NCBI RefSeq assembly: GCF_000337915.1
Contig: NZ_AOJE01000010.1
Location: forward strand, 34,740 to 93,212
Length of the DNA stretch: 58,473 nucleotides
Reading direction: 5' to 3'
Source of the DNA: Halorubrum saccharovorum DSM 1137
GTDB lineage: Archaea > Halobacteriota > Halobacteria > Halobacteriales > Haloferacaceae
Shown: positions 9,333-17,568 of the stretch, piece after piece
How positions within the stretch are numbered: position 1 is the first letter of the stretch
Layout: every line of letters starts with the position of its first letter
The notes under the pieces: model-generated
Told to the model about the DNA's origin: nothing
The model's database searches: none
Seen by the model: the letters and a program-made list of their open reading frames with translations, nothing else
Position numbers and translations under genes: made by a program

Positions 9333-9677
9333 ATGTTCGAGCGATTCTCAAGCGGCTACTACCTGGGGGAACTGTACGTGGAACCCCACGACGGCGAGCG
9401 GGCCGTCATCCAGCGGGTCGACCACGAGCACGTCAACGAGCAGCTGTACGCCGACGGCGAGGGCGTCGAGCGACTCGACGCCCCGCTCGTGATGAAGGTC
9501 GGCGGCGGGCACATCCCGGTCGGCGGCGACGAGGACGTGCCGAGCGGCACGCTCGCGATCCCCCAAGAGCTCGCGGACGACGCCCTCCCGGATCGGCGGA
9601 ACGTGCTGTTGGCGGACGCGGACCGCGCCGAGACGCTGCTGCGCTGGGAGGGCTGGGAACCGCACGTGAACGCGTAG
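9333..9677 (+). CDS. Conserved haloarchaeal protein, DUF5802-like
   Basis: 114 aa from ATG 9333 (MFERFSSGYYLGELYVEP), the form in which I recall this haloarchaeal family beginning; an in-frame ATG at 9324 is the alternative. The protein is small, soluble and acidic, without membrane segments or cysteines, and ends EGWEPHVNA. Its function is unknown. A TATA-like CTTATGTATT lies about 40 nt upstream. It is followed by the dispersed repeat copy A. Confidence 0.65.
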   Translation: MFERFSSGYYLGELYVEPHDGERAVIQRVDHEHVNEQLYADGEGVERLDAPLVMKVGGGHIPVGGDEDVPSGTLAIPQELADDALPDRRNVLLADADRAETLLRWEGWEPHVNA

Positions 9678-9742
9678 TGCGACGCGGTCGCTCACTCCGT
9701 TCTCCCTCCAGTGCTTCCGTCGCCTGTGACCGCCTCGCGGCC

Positions 9743-9949
9743 GCCCCTTTGAGTCCCGCCCGCACCGCAACCGCACCTCACGCCTCCCCAGCCTCGTCGG
9801 TCGCCCATCGCTTCGCTCGGGCGACCGACTCCAGCGAGGGACCGACGGTCCCTCTGGCAGCCGGCGGCAACGCCGCCGGCGACCGCGCGCGTGCGGTTCG
9901 CGCCGCGTTGCGGCGCTCACCGGCACACGCCACCGCCCGTCAGTTATGA
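9743..9949 (-). repeat. Dispersed structured element, copy A
   Basis: This fills the 336-base gap between two genes. Read on the minus strand it has, in order: a TATA-like CATAACT (9943-9949), GGTGGCGTGTGCCG, a 7-bp hairpin with a 3-nt loop (9900-9916), CGCACGCGCG, further hairpins including a Gly-Ala-like CCGGCGGC palindrome, an 11-bp hairpin (arms 9796-9806 and 9819-9829), the block CGACGAGGCTGGGGAGG (9783-9799), TGCGGTTGCG, and GGACTCAAAGGGGC (9743-9756). The same blocks in the same order form copy B at 42,383-42,606. There is no credible coding capacity. Confidence 0.75.
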
Positions 9950-9982
9950 GCGGTCGCGCTCTCGTCGCCGCCGCAGACGCAC

Positions 9983-9989
9983 CTTTTAG
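9983..9989 (+). promoter_or_regulatory. TATA box of the Vms1-like gene
   Basis: CTTTTAG ends 25 nt before ATG 10014. It overlaps the upstream alternative start codon at 9990, which argues for the 10014 start. Confidence 0.5.
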
Positions 9990-10013
9990 GTGGCGGAGGG
10001 TTCCCGTTCGGGT

Positions 10014-10925
10014 ATGATCGACAGGCTGCTCGGGCGCGCCGAGCTGAAGGAGCGGATCGCGGAGTTGGAGGAGGAGAAGCGCCACCTCGAACGCCGCGCC
10101 GAGGCCGAGGAGGAGCGTCGGTCCGACGCCGTCGCGGACCGCCAGCGCGCCGAGGAGCGCGTCAACGAACTCGAACACCGGATCGAGTCGCTTGAGGAGC
10201 GCCTCGACCGCGCCGAAGGAGAGGAGGAGTCGGTCGAGTTCCGCCGCGTGAGCGACGCCCGCGGGCCGAGGCTTGTCGACGCGCTCGGGCGCTTCCGGGC
10301 GGTCGAAAGCGACGACGCCGAGGGGCTCCTCACCGCCTTCGTCCCGGACGAGGACGCGGTCCCGTCGAGCGTCGCGGAGTGGTTCGGCGACCGGACCCGA
10401 CTCGTCAGGCGGGCCGCCCCCGCGGTCGTCATCGCTGACGACACCGGGGCGGTGAGCGCGGCGCTGACGCCCCCGATCGAGCCGGCGCCGTTCGACCGGT
10501 GGAGCGACGAGTTCCGCCTCGACGAGTCGTGGTTCCGACCGACAGGGCGGGTCGCCTTCGCGCTCGTCCGGTCGGACACCTTCGCGCTCGGCGTCTACGA
10601 GGGCGACGAGCGGGTCGACTTCGAGGGGTTCACCTCCGACGTGAAGGAGGCGCACTCGAAGGGCGGCTTCTCGCAGGGGCGGTTCGAGCGCCGGCGCGAG
10701 GGGCAGATCGACGACCACCTCAAGAAGGCGACCGCGGCGCTGACGGACCTCGACGACTCTGACGCCCCGATCGACCGGACGATCGTCGTCGGCGAGCGCA
10801 GCGTGCTCGGCGAGCTCCGAGAACACGCCGACGTCACCGATGTCTCCGACGCGACCGGGAAGCCGCGGGACGCGCTCGCCGACGCCTTCCGTGACTTCTG
10901 GACGACCCGGATCCACGCGATCTGA
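10014..10925 (+). CDS. Vms1/ANKZF1-family peptidyl-tRNA hydrolase (archaeal release-factor-like)
   Basis: 303 aa. Residues ~5-75 form a long charged coiled coil (repeated Glu/Arg heptads). The rest is an eRF1-like VLRF1 domain. The key segment, around residues 213-226, is SKGGFSQGRFERRREGQ, matching the Gly-Gly-x-Ser-Gln-x-x-Arg-Phe core of Vms1/ANKZF1, whose Gln is the catalytic residue that releases peptides from tRNA on stalled ribosomes. A role in ribosome rescue follows from the family. The gene is monocistronic as far as can be seen. Confidence 0.8.
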   Translation: MIDRLLGRAELKERIAELEEEKRHLERRAEAEEERRSDAVADRQRAEERVNELEHRIESLEERLDRAEGEEESVEFRRVSDARGPRLVDALGRFRAVESDDAEGLLTAFVPDEDAVPSSVAEWFGDRTRLVRRAAPAVVIADDTGAVSAALTPPIEPAPFDRWSDEFRLDESWFRPTGRVAFALVRSDTFALGVYEGDERVDFEGFTSDVKEAHSKGGFSQGRFERRREGQIDDHLKKATAALTDLDDSDAPIDRTIVVGERSVLGELREHADVTDVSDATGKPRDALADAFRDFWTTRIHAI

Positions 10926-11065
10926 GGGCGAGATGACCCCCGCAAGCACCGCATAACTATATCCCGGCCTCGACATCGCGCAGTCGGAGGGGCACGTCAC
11001 ACGCTCCCTCCCCCCTACTTCTCGACCCGCCCAGCGTCGCATCGCGACGCCGACTCGTCGCCCCG

Positions 11066-11121
11066 GTCGCGTCAGCGCGGTCGTGTTAACGCGGTCGCGC
11101 CAACGCAGTCGTGTCAACGCA
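11066..11121. repeat. Tandem repeat, 4 x 14 bp
   Basis: Four adjacent 14-bp units of the form GTCGYGYYARCGCR lie at 11066, 11080, 11094 and 11108. They sit 43 nt before the start of the surface metalloprotease gene, within its likely 5' region. The units are imperfect, so this is an older duplication or a cluster of related protein-binding sites. Confidence 0.7.
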
Positions 11122-11163
11122 GCCACGAACAGTCCTAAACCCGGTGCGCGCGGTACGGCACAC

Positions 11164-13308
11164 ATGAGCCGGTCCGAGCCGTCCTCCGGTGTTCGAACCG
11201 CGGTCGTCGCGTCCCTGGTCGTCGCGCTCCTGATCGTCGGGGTGGCGGCCGCCGGCGTCGGGGTCGCTCCGGTCGCCACCGGTGAGACGGCTTCCCCCGC
11301 CGAATCGTTCTCGGGAAGTCTCGACGCGGACTCGGTGGCACAGACATCCGGAGACGACGCCGACGTGATTCGGTTACGCCACGAACTCGCCCAGACCGAC
11401 GAGCGCGGGTCGATCGACGTCACGACGCGGGCGGCGATCCCCGATCGGGTCACGGAGCTCGAAGTGACGCTGCTCAGCGTCGACGCCGGCGCCGATGTCG
11501 AGGCCGACGGGTTCGCCCCGGTCGACGACGCCGAGACCGGCGAGTCCGTCTGGGAGTGGGACGGCGAGACCGCGGACCCCTCGCTCACGTACGCCGTCGA
11601 CGCGAACGACACGGTCGAGCAGGAGGGGCCGCTCGCGACCGACGGCACCTACCGCTTCGTCGACGCGGGCGAGTGGGCGCTCGTCCGGACCCCCCGCGTC
11701 GCCGCCGCGTGGTCGTACACCGGGCAGTACGAGGCGCAGGTCCGGCTGGACCGCGAGACGGTCGTTCCCGGGGAGGGCGTCGCCTCGCAGTCGATGGCGT
11801 TCCTCGGGCCGCACGAGGAGTACGTCCGCGAGGCCGCGGGCCAGCGCTACCGGCTGATCGTCCCCGACGCCGCGGACCCGGTCGCGGAGCCCGACGAGGT
11901 GTTCGGCGTGTTCGCCGACGCCTCGAACGCGCTTCAGGTCGGCGCCCGCGACGAGGAAGTGGTCGCGTTCGCCGCGCCCACGGGCGAGGTGTCGTGGGCG
12001 GTCCGCGGGCTGCAGACCGGCGACGCGGACCTGTGGGTCAGCGACGAGGAGCCCGCCGGCACGGCCGCGGACGTCTGGACCCACGAGTACGTCCACACCC
12101 GGCAGGCGTACCGCACCGAGGCGAGCGGTCGGTGGATCACGGAGGCGAGCGCGACCCACTACGCCGCGCTGTTCGCGCTCGAACGCGGCGCCGCGGACTT
12201 CGACGCGTTCGAGCGCACGCTGGCCCGCGGCGAGCGCGATCCCGACGCCTCGGCGGTGCTCGCCGATCCGGCGACGTGGGAGGGGAACCCCGACTACACG
12301 AAGGGCGCGCTCGTCGCCGGCGAGATCGACCGCCGGCTCCGGAACGAGACCGACGGCGCCGCGTCGCTGGCGACGGTCCTCCGCGACCTCAACGAGGCCG
12401 ACGGGCCGGTCACCAACGAGGACGTTCTCGACGCGGTCGAGGCGGCGGCCGCCGAGGGGGCCGACGACGCCACTGCGAGCGAGATCCGCGCCGCCGCCGA
12501 GCGACTGACGACCACGCGGGAGGCCCCCGAGATGTGGGACCGAGACGCCCACGCGGCGGCGTTCGGCGAGACCCCCGCGCAGGTGGGATACGGGCTCGCC
12601 GCCGACGGGGTCCGGGCGACCGGCGAGTACCGGAACCGGACCGTCGCCCGCGACCCCGTCGAACTCGTCGTCGGCGAGTCGCTCGCCGTGGCGGTCGTCG
12701 CGTCGAACACCGGCGGCGCGGCCGGGAGCTACGACCTGTCGCTCTCGGTCGACGGCGAGTCGGTCGCGAACCGGTCGGGGATGCTCGACGCCGGCGCCGA
12801 GGCGGTCGAGCGCTTCGAGCATCGGTTCGACGAGCCGGGCGAGTACGAGGTCCGGATCGGCAGCGAGCGCCTGACCGTCGCCGTTTCCGAGCCCGCCCGC
12901 CCGAACGTCCGCGAGGTCTCGACCGACCGCGACCGCGTTTCCGCCGGCGAGTCGGTCGTCGCGACCGCGACCGTGGGCAACGACGCGAGTGTGCCCGCGG
13001 GCGGGGAGATCGCGTTCCGGGCCGACGGCGAGACGGTCGAGACCGCCCCGGTGCGGCTGGACGCCGGCGAGGAGACGACGGTCGAACGCGAGATCCGATT
13101 CGGGGACGGGGGGTCGATCGGCGTCGGTCCCCGAAACGTGACGGTCAGCGCCGTCGGTCCGGTCGACGAGGCGTCGACGACGGTGGCGGTCGAGGGCGAC
13201 GGACCGGTCTCGGCCGACGGCGCGCCCGGATTCGGTCCCGGGGTCGCTCTCGTCTCAATCGCCGTCGCCGGCGCGGCGCTCGCGCGTCCCGGTCGGCGGA
13301 GCGGGTAG
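11164..13308 (+). CDS. PGF-CTERM surface-anchored metalloprotease-like protein
   Basis: 714 aa from ATG 11164; the frame is open to 11083 but that covers the tandem repeat. Residues ~12-35 are a signal peptide/hydrophobic segment. Around residues 305-325 the motif HEYVHTRQ is an HExxH zinc site, and WITEASATHYAAL ~20 residues later supplies a Glu ligand, as in gluzincins. Two Ig-like CARDB-type domains occupy about 500-690. The C-terminus PGFGPGVALVSIAVAGAALA followed by Arg is a PGF-CTERM signal, processed by archaeosortase A with lipid attachment. Several Asn-x-Thr/Ser sites suggest N-glycosylation. Its substrate is unknown. Confidence 0.75.
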   Translation: MSRSEPSSGVRTAVVASLVVALLIVGVAAAGVGVAPVATGETASPAESFSGSLDADSVAQTSGDDADVIRLRHELAQTDERGSIDVTTRAAIPDRVTELEVTLLSVDAGADVEADGFAPVDDAETGESVWEWDGETADPSLTYAVDANDTVEQEGPLATDGTYRFVDAGEWALVRTPRVAAAWSYTGQYEAQVRLDRETVVPGEGVASQSMAFLGPHEEYVREAAGQRYRLIVPDAADPVAEPDEVFGVFADASNALQVGARDEEVVAFAAPTGEVSWAVRGLQTGDADLWVSDEEPAGTAADVWTHEYVHTRQAYRTEASGRWITEASATHYAALFALERGAADFDAFERTLARGERDPDASAVLADPATWEGNPDYTKGALVAGEIDRRLRNETDGAASLATVLRDLNEADGPVTNEDVLDAVEAAAAEGADDATASEIRAAAERLTTTREAPEMWDRDAHAAAFGETPAQVGYGLAADGVRATGEYRNRTVARDPVELVVGESLAVAVVASNTGGAAGSYDLSLSVDGESVANRSGMLDAGAEAVERFEHRFDEPGEYEVRIGSERLTVAVSEPARPNVREVSTDRDRVSAGESVVATATVGNDASVPAGGEIAFRADGETVETAPVRLDAGEETTVEREIRFGDGGSIGVGPRNVTVSAVGPVDEASTTVAVEGDGPVSADGAPGFGPGVALVSIAVAGAALARPGRRSG

Positions 13309-13323
13309 CCAGAGGGTGCGGAG

Positions 13324-13761
13324 CTAAAACGGCGCGTCCGGTCCCTCGTCCACGCCTTCGTTCGGGTTCGTCCCGCCGTCGCCCCCGTCGACGCTCGTCG
13401 CGACCAGTTCGCCGGCGCTGCGCTCCCACGCCTCGATGCCGCCGCGGAGGCTCTCGACGCGCGCGTCCTGCGTTCCCGCGTAGCTCCCGATCAGCTGGGC
13501 CGCCTGCCGGCTGGAGATCCCGTGGGGACAGACGGTGACGATCCGCGCCGAGCCCTCCAGTTCCGCGATCCGGGTCGTCAGCTCCGGGAAGGGGATACAC
13601 TCGCTTCCGGGGACGTGCCCGCGGTCGAAGGCGCGCCGGTCGCGGATGTCGACGATTCGGAGGTCGTCTGTGTCGGCGTCATCGGCGTCGGCGTCATCGG
13701 CGTCGGCCCCATCGCCGTCGAGCAGCGCCGCCAGCTCGTCGGGGTCGATCTCGCCGTCCAT
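13324..13761 (-). CDS. Rhodanese-domain protein
   Basis: 145 aa. A single rhodanese domain with RIVDIRDRRAFDRGHVPGSE and the active-site loop VCPHGISSRQAAQLI, where Cys would carry a persulfide. It probably transfers sulfur or acts as a redox sensor. Near the N-terminus an acidic Ala-Asp linker is encoded by two exact 15-bp units (13672-13701). Its ATG at 13761 shares one base with the TGA of the upstream cupin gene, so the two are translationally coupled. Confidence 0.85.
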   Translation of the reverse strand: MDGEIDPDELAALLDGDGADADDADADDADTDDLRIVDIRDRRAFDRGHVPGSECIPFPELTTRIAELEGSARIVTVCPHGISSRQAAQLIGSYAGTQDARVESLRGGIEAWERSAGELVATSVDGGDGGTNPNEGVDEGPDAPF

Positions 13762-14087
13762 CAGGGGAGCGGACAGAGGCTCGCCGTGATGACGGCGCGC
13801 TCGTCGGTGTCGTTCCGGGCGCCGTGGACGGTTCCGCGCTCGTTTACGACGACCGCGGGCGCCGCGAGCGACTCCTCCTCGTCCCCGCGGATAACGGTCG
13901 GCTCGCCTTCGAGGATGTGGAAGACGTTGGTGGCGTCGCCGTGCTCGTGCGGCTCGACGGTCGCGCCCGGTCCGAGCGCGAACGCCTTGACGAGCACGTC
14001 GTCGGTGACGACCAGTTCGGCGGTCTCGACCTCTCCGTCGTCGGGGGAGAGGTCGTCGACCGCGTCGGCGTATCGATCGAGCGTCAT
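13761..14087 (-). CDS. Cupin domain protein
   Basis: 108 aa from ATG 14087 (MTLDRYADAVDDL). It has a small cupin barrel with GATVEPHEHGDATNVFHILEG (His/His/Glu ligands) and VVVNERGTVHGARND (distal His). The overlap with the rhodanese start suggests the two work together, for example in sulfur or thiol chemistry as cupin-type dioxygenases and rhodaneses often do. That pairing is inference. Confidence 0.75.
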   Translation of the reverse strand: MTLDRYADAVDDLSPDDGEVETAELVVTDDVLVKAFALGPGATVEPHEHGDATNVFHILEGEPTVIRGDEEESLAAPAVVVNERGTVHGARNDTDERAVITASLCPLP

Positions 14088-14178
14088 ACCACCCCTCTCC
14101 GGCGTTGGTACAAAAGGCGTTTGGCGGGGCGGGATCGGAGCCCGGACGCGCCCCGGAGAGAGGCGCGGCCTCGGCGGC

Positions 14179-15165
14179 CTACTCCCGCGCGCCCGGCGGC
14201 AGCGGATCGGCGTGGTCGGCGATCGCCTCAGCGACGCGGTGGGGCTCCTCGTGGACGACCCAGTGAGTCGCCGCGTCAAGGGTGAGGAGGCGACCGTCCG
14301 CGCAGCGCTCGACGCTCTCGCCGGCCAGCCGCCTCGAGAGGAACCGGTCCCGCGCGCCCCAGATCACGAGCGTCGGCACCTCGACGGTCTCGGTCTCCGG
14401 GGTCGGGCGGTCGCGGACGATCGCCCGGTACCAGTTCACCATCGCCTCGAACGCGCCGTCGCGGCTCCACGCGCGGCGGTAGCGCCTGAAGTCCTCGTCG
14501 CCGAACGTCCCCGGATCGCTCGACTTCCGGAGCCCCCGCACGGCGAGCCGCCAGTTCCCGGCGCTGGCGACCGCCTCGGGGAGTTTCGGAAGCTGGAACG
14601 CCAGCATGTACCAGCTCTTGAGCCGCTGGTCCCACGAGTTCCGGATGGCGCGCTCGAAGACGGTCGGGTGCGGGACGTTGACCGCGACGAACTCCGAGAC
14701 TCGGTCGGCGTGATGGAGCGCGAGCCACCACCCCACCGCCGCGCCCCAGTCGTGGCCGGCGACGGCGGCGGTCTCGCGGTCGTAGGCGTCGATCAGGCCG
14801 ACTACGTCCCGCGCCAGCGCGTCGATCCGGTAGTCGCTCACGGCGGGCGGCTTCTCGGAGAGATTGTAGCCGCGCTGGTCGGGGACGACGACGCGGTAAC
14901 CCGCGTTGGCCAGCGGCGCGAGCGTCTCGTGCCAGCCGTACCAGAACTCCGGGAACCCGTGGAGAAGGACCAGTAGCTTCCCGTCTTCGGGACCCGCCTC
15001 GACGACGTGAAGCCGGACGTCACCGGCGTCGATCGCCCGCGACTCCCCCGGAACGCCCTCGGGGATCTCGTCCGACGGGACGGGCTCGTCGAGCGCCTCG
15101 ACCCCGAGACGTCGGTCGCCGGCCGGCTCTCCCTCCTGACTCCCCTGGCTCGACGCGTCGGTCAT
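14179..15165 (-). CDS. Alpha/beta hydrolase, epoxide hydrolase-like
   Basis: 328 aa from ATG 15165 (MTDASSQ). The oxyanion motif LLHGFPEFWYGW, the nucleophile elbow AGHDWGA with Asp, the acid in WGARDRFLS and the catalytic His in THWVVHEEP match the epoxide hydrolase/haloalkane dehalogenase branch. The Asp nucleophile favours epoxide hydrolase over esterase. The N-terminal ~50 residues are a disordered acidic extension. The natural substrate is unknown. Confidence 0.85.
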   Translation of the reverse strand: MTDASSQGSQEGEPAGDRRLGVEALDEPVPSDEIPEGVPGESRAIDAGDVRLHVVEAGPEDGKLLVLLHGFPEFWYGWHETLAPLANAGYRVVVPDQRGYNLSEKPPAVSDYRIDALARDVVGLIDAYDRETAAVAGHDWGAAVGWWLALHHADRVSEFVAVNVPHPTVFERAIRNSWDQRLKSWYMLAFQLPKLPEAVASAGNWRLAVRGLRKSSDPGTFGDEDFRRYRRAWSRDGAFEAMVNWYRAIVRDRPTPETETVEVPTLVIWGARDRFLSRRLAGESVERCADGRLLTLDAATHWVVHEEPHRVAEAIADHADPLPPGARE

Positions 15166-15440
15166 GCGTTCCTCTCGGCGCGCGAGCGTCAAATAGCTAC
15201 GTTCCGTCAGGGGAATTCGCACCGCCCGACGCCGCCTTGGGAACCGAAATCCTCAAGCCGCTGGCAGACCGCTGTCGGGTATACTAGTGATTCTGTCGAT
15301 CGGCCCGACGAGTTCGGGGGTCTTCGCCGACCCCTCAACTCGACGGAGGTTCGCGTTCCGCTCCCTCCGGAGGCGAGACCCGGTGCGACCGGTCGGGCCG
15401 GTTCGCGGTTCGACGGCGTCAGAATCTCCTCTCGCATAAC

Positions 15441-17048
15441 ATGGTATCGGATACGTCGGCCTCGGACACAGCGGCATCGGCTTCGAAGTCGTCGGACTCG
15501 AACGGATCGGGCTCGGTCGACCCGGATTCGACGGACCCGGATTCGACGGACCCGGATTCGACGGACCCGGATTCGACGGACTCCCCCTCGGTGTCGACTG
15601 AAGAGATATCTAACGTCCTCCTCGTCACGATCGACTCTCTCCGGGCGGACGCGATCGGACCCTACGACGACGACCGGCACTCGCCGGTGCTCTCGGAGTT
15701 GGCCGCCGACGGGACCGTCTTCGACCAGTCGTTCGCGACCGGAAACTGGACGCCGTTCTCGTTCCCGTCGATCCTCGCCTCCGAGCCCGTCTTTGCCCGG
15801 AACGGCGACATCGGCGTGAAAGGGTCCCGGACGCTCGCGTCGGTGCTTTCCGAGGCCGGCGTCGCGACCGGCGGCTTCAACGCCGCGAACGGGTTCCTCA
15901 CCTCCCACTGGGGGTATCCGGAGGGGTTCGACGAGTTCGAACCGTTCGTCACGAGCGTCGGGTCGAGCCGGTACAGTCGGTATCTCGCGGCGCACCCGAC
16001 GGTCGAGGCGTGGATCCAGCTCGTCACGTCGCCGTTCCGCCGCCTCGGCTCTAAGATCCGAGGCGACAGCGACGACCGCCCCTTCCTCGACGCGTCGCGG
16101 ATGTTCGACGTCGAGGACGCCGCGACCGACTTCGTCGAGGACGCCGACGACCCGTTCTTCCTGTGGGTCCACTACATGGACACCCACACCCCGTACGTCC
16201 CCGCGCCGCGGTACATCCGCGAGGTCTCGGACGGGCTGGTCGGCACCCACCGGATGCTCCACGCCCACACGCGCACGAGCCTCGGGTGGGAGGTCGGCGA
16301 GCGGACCCTGCGGGAGCTCCGGACCCTGTATCAGGCGACGGTTCGACAGGTCGACGCCAGCGTCGGACGCCTGCTCGACACGCTCGAAGCGGCCGGGATC
16401 GCCGACGAGACCGCGATCGTGGTCGCCGGCGACCACGGCGAGGAGTTCCAGGAGCACGGCCACCTCGCGCACTACCCGAAGCTGTACGACGAGCTGATTC
16501 GGGTGCCGCTCATCGTGAACGTCCCCGGCGAGGACGGCGGGCGTCGGGTGTCCGAACACGTCGGCCTCGACGCGATCCCGCCGACCGTCGCCGACTTGCT
16601 CGACGTCGAATCGCCCCCGGAGTGGCGCGGCGAGTCGCTCGCACCGACGGTCAGCGGTGAGGAGTCGCCCGATCAGGACCCGGTGGTCTCCGTCACCGTC
16701 CGGGGCGAGGAGGTGACCGACCAGCCGATCCCGCGGTCCCTGTCTGACGGCGACCTCCTCGTGAGCGTCCGCGACGACGAGTGGACGTACATCGAGAACG
16801 CGGACACGGGAGAGACGGAGCTGTATCACCGACCGTCGGACCCGACTCAGCAGGAGGACCGCTCTGCGGATCCGTCCGACGAGGCGCTCGCGGTCGTCGA
16901 GCGGTTCGCGCCGATCGCCGCCGACCACGTCGCGGAGCTCCGCGACAGACAGGCGGACGCGGTGGCGGCCGGAGACACCGAGGAGGGCGACGACGGAGAG
17001 GTCGACGAGGACCTCGAAGCCCGCCTCGAAGCGCTCGGCTACCGGTGA
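15441..17048 (+). CDS. Sulfatase/phosphatase-superfamily protein (haloarchaeal sulfatase-like)
   Basis: 535 aa. A Ser/Asp-rich N-terminus is followed by LLVTIDSLRADAIGPY (metal-binding Asp) and, around residue 330, VVAGDHGEEFQEHGHLAHYP (metal-binding Asp-His). The region that should hold the formylglycine Cys/Ser-x-Pro-Ser-Arg reads NWTPFSFPSILAS, so there is no Cys and no Arg; the nucleophile may be a Thr or Ser, as in LTA-synthase or phosphoethanolamine transferase relatives. There is no signal peptide. The stop shares a base with the ATG of the next gene, a GtrA-like protein, which points to polysaccharide or glycan modification. Confidence 0.8.
   Translation: MVSDTSASDTAASASKSSDSNGSGSVDPDSTDPDSTDPDSTDPDSTDSPSVSTEEISNVLLVTIDSLRADAIGPYDDDRHSPVLSELAADGTVFDQSFATGNWTPFSFPSILASEPVFARNGDIGVKGSRTLASVLSEAGVATGGFNAANGFLTSHWGYPEGFDEFEPFVTSVGSSRYSRYLAAHPTVEAWIQLVTSPFRRLGSKIRGDSDDRPFLDASRMFDVEDAATDFVEDADDPFFLWVHYMDTHTPYVPAPRYIREVSDGLVGTHRMLHAHTRTSLGWEVGERTLRELRTLYQATVRQVDASVGRLLDTLEAAGIADETAIVVAGDHGEEFQEHGHLAHYPKLYDELIRVPLIVNVPGEDGGRRVSEHVGLDAIPPTVADLLDVESPPEWRGESLAPTVSGEESPDQDPVVSVTVRGEEVTDQPIPRSLSDGDLLVSVRDDEWTYIENADTGETELYHRPSDPTQQEDRSADPSDEALAVVERFAPIAADHVAELRDRQADAVAAGDTEEGDDGEVDEDLEARLEALGYR
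15519..15578. repeat. Perfect tandem repeat, 4 x 15 bp, in frame
   Basis: Four identical copies of GACCCGGATTCGACG encode Asp-Pro-Asp-Ser-Thr units in the N-terminal linker of the sulfatase-like protein. Perfect identity indicates recent slippage. Confidence 0.9.
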
Positions 17049-17470
17049 TGATTCGATCCGTTCTCAGGAACCTTACGAGCGGGCCGATCGCCGTTCAGAT
17101 GCGTCGGTTCGTCGTCGTCGGTGCGCTCACGGCGGGGATACAGATGGGCCTGCTGTGGTCGTTTGTCGACGTCGCGGGAGTGAACTACCTGATCGGCGCC
17201 ACCATCGCGATCGAGATCACGATCATCCTCTCGTACGTGCTCAACAACGCGTGGACGTTCCAAGCGAGTCAGAACACGGGCACCACGGACTACCTCACCG
17301 GTCTGCTGAAGACGAATCTGGTCCGTGGGACGGCCATCCCGATCCAGCTCGCGGTCCTCTACGCCCTCGTGGAGTGGGGGAGTCTCATGTACCTCGTCGC
17401 CAACGCGATCGCCATCTTCCTCAGCGGGCTCTATCGCTTCGTCCTCGACTCCCAGTGGACGTGGGGATAG
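17048..17470 (+). CDS. GtrA-like membrane protein
   Basis: 140 aa with four hydrophobic segments. MRRFVVVGALTAGIQMGLLW and SYVLNNAWTFQ are the hallmarks of GtrA (PF04138), a family thought to help flip undecaprenyl- or dolichyl-linked sugars across the membrane. Its ATG overlaps the TGA of the sulfatase-like gene by one base, so the two are made together. Joint work on a lipid-linked surface glycan is likely but unproven. Confidence 0.85.
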   Translation: MIRSVLRNLTSGPIAVQMRRFVVVGALTAGIQMGLLWSFVDVAGVNYLIGATIAIEITIILSYVLNNAWTFQASQNTGTTDYLTGLLKTNLVRGTAIPIQLAVLYALVEWGSLMYLVANAIAIFLSGLYRFVLDSQWTWG

Positions 17471-17568
17471 TCGTCAGGGTAGCGTCGGGCGTGGGAATCG
17501 CCGTCGGACGCGGGACGGCGTCGGGCGTGGCGATGACCCGCCGCGGGACACCCCGACGCGGCGAGTCT

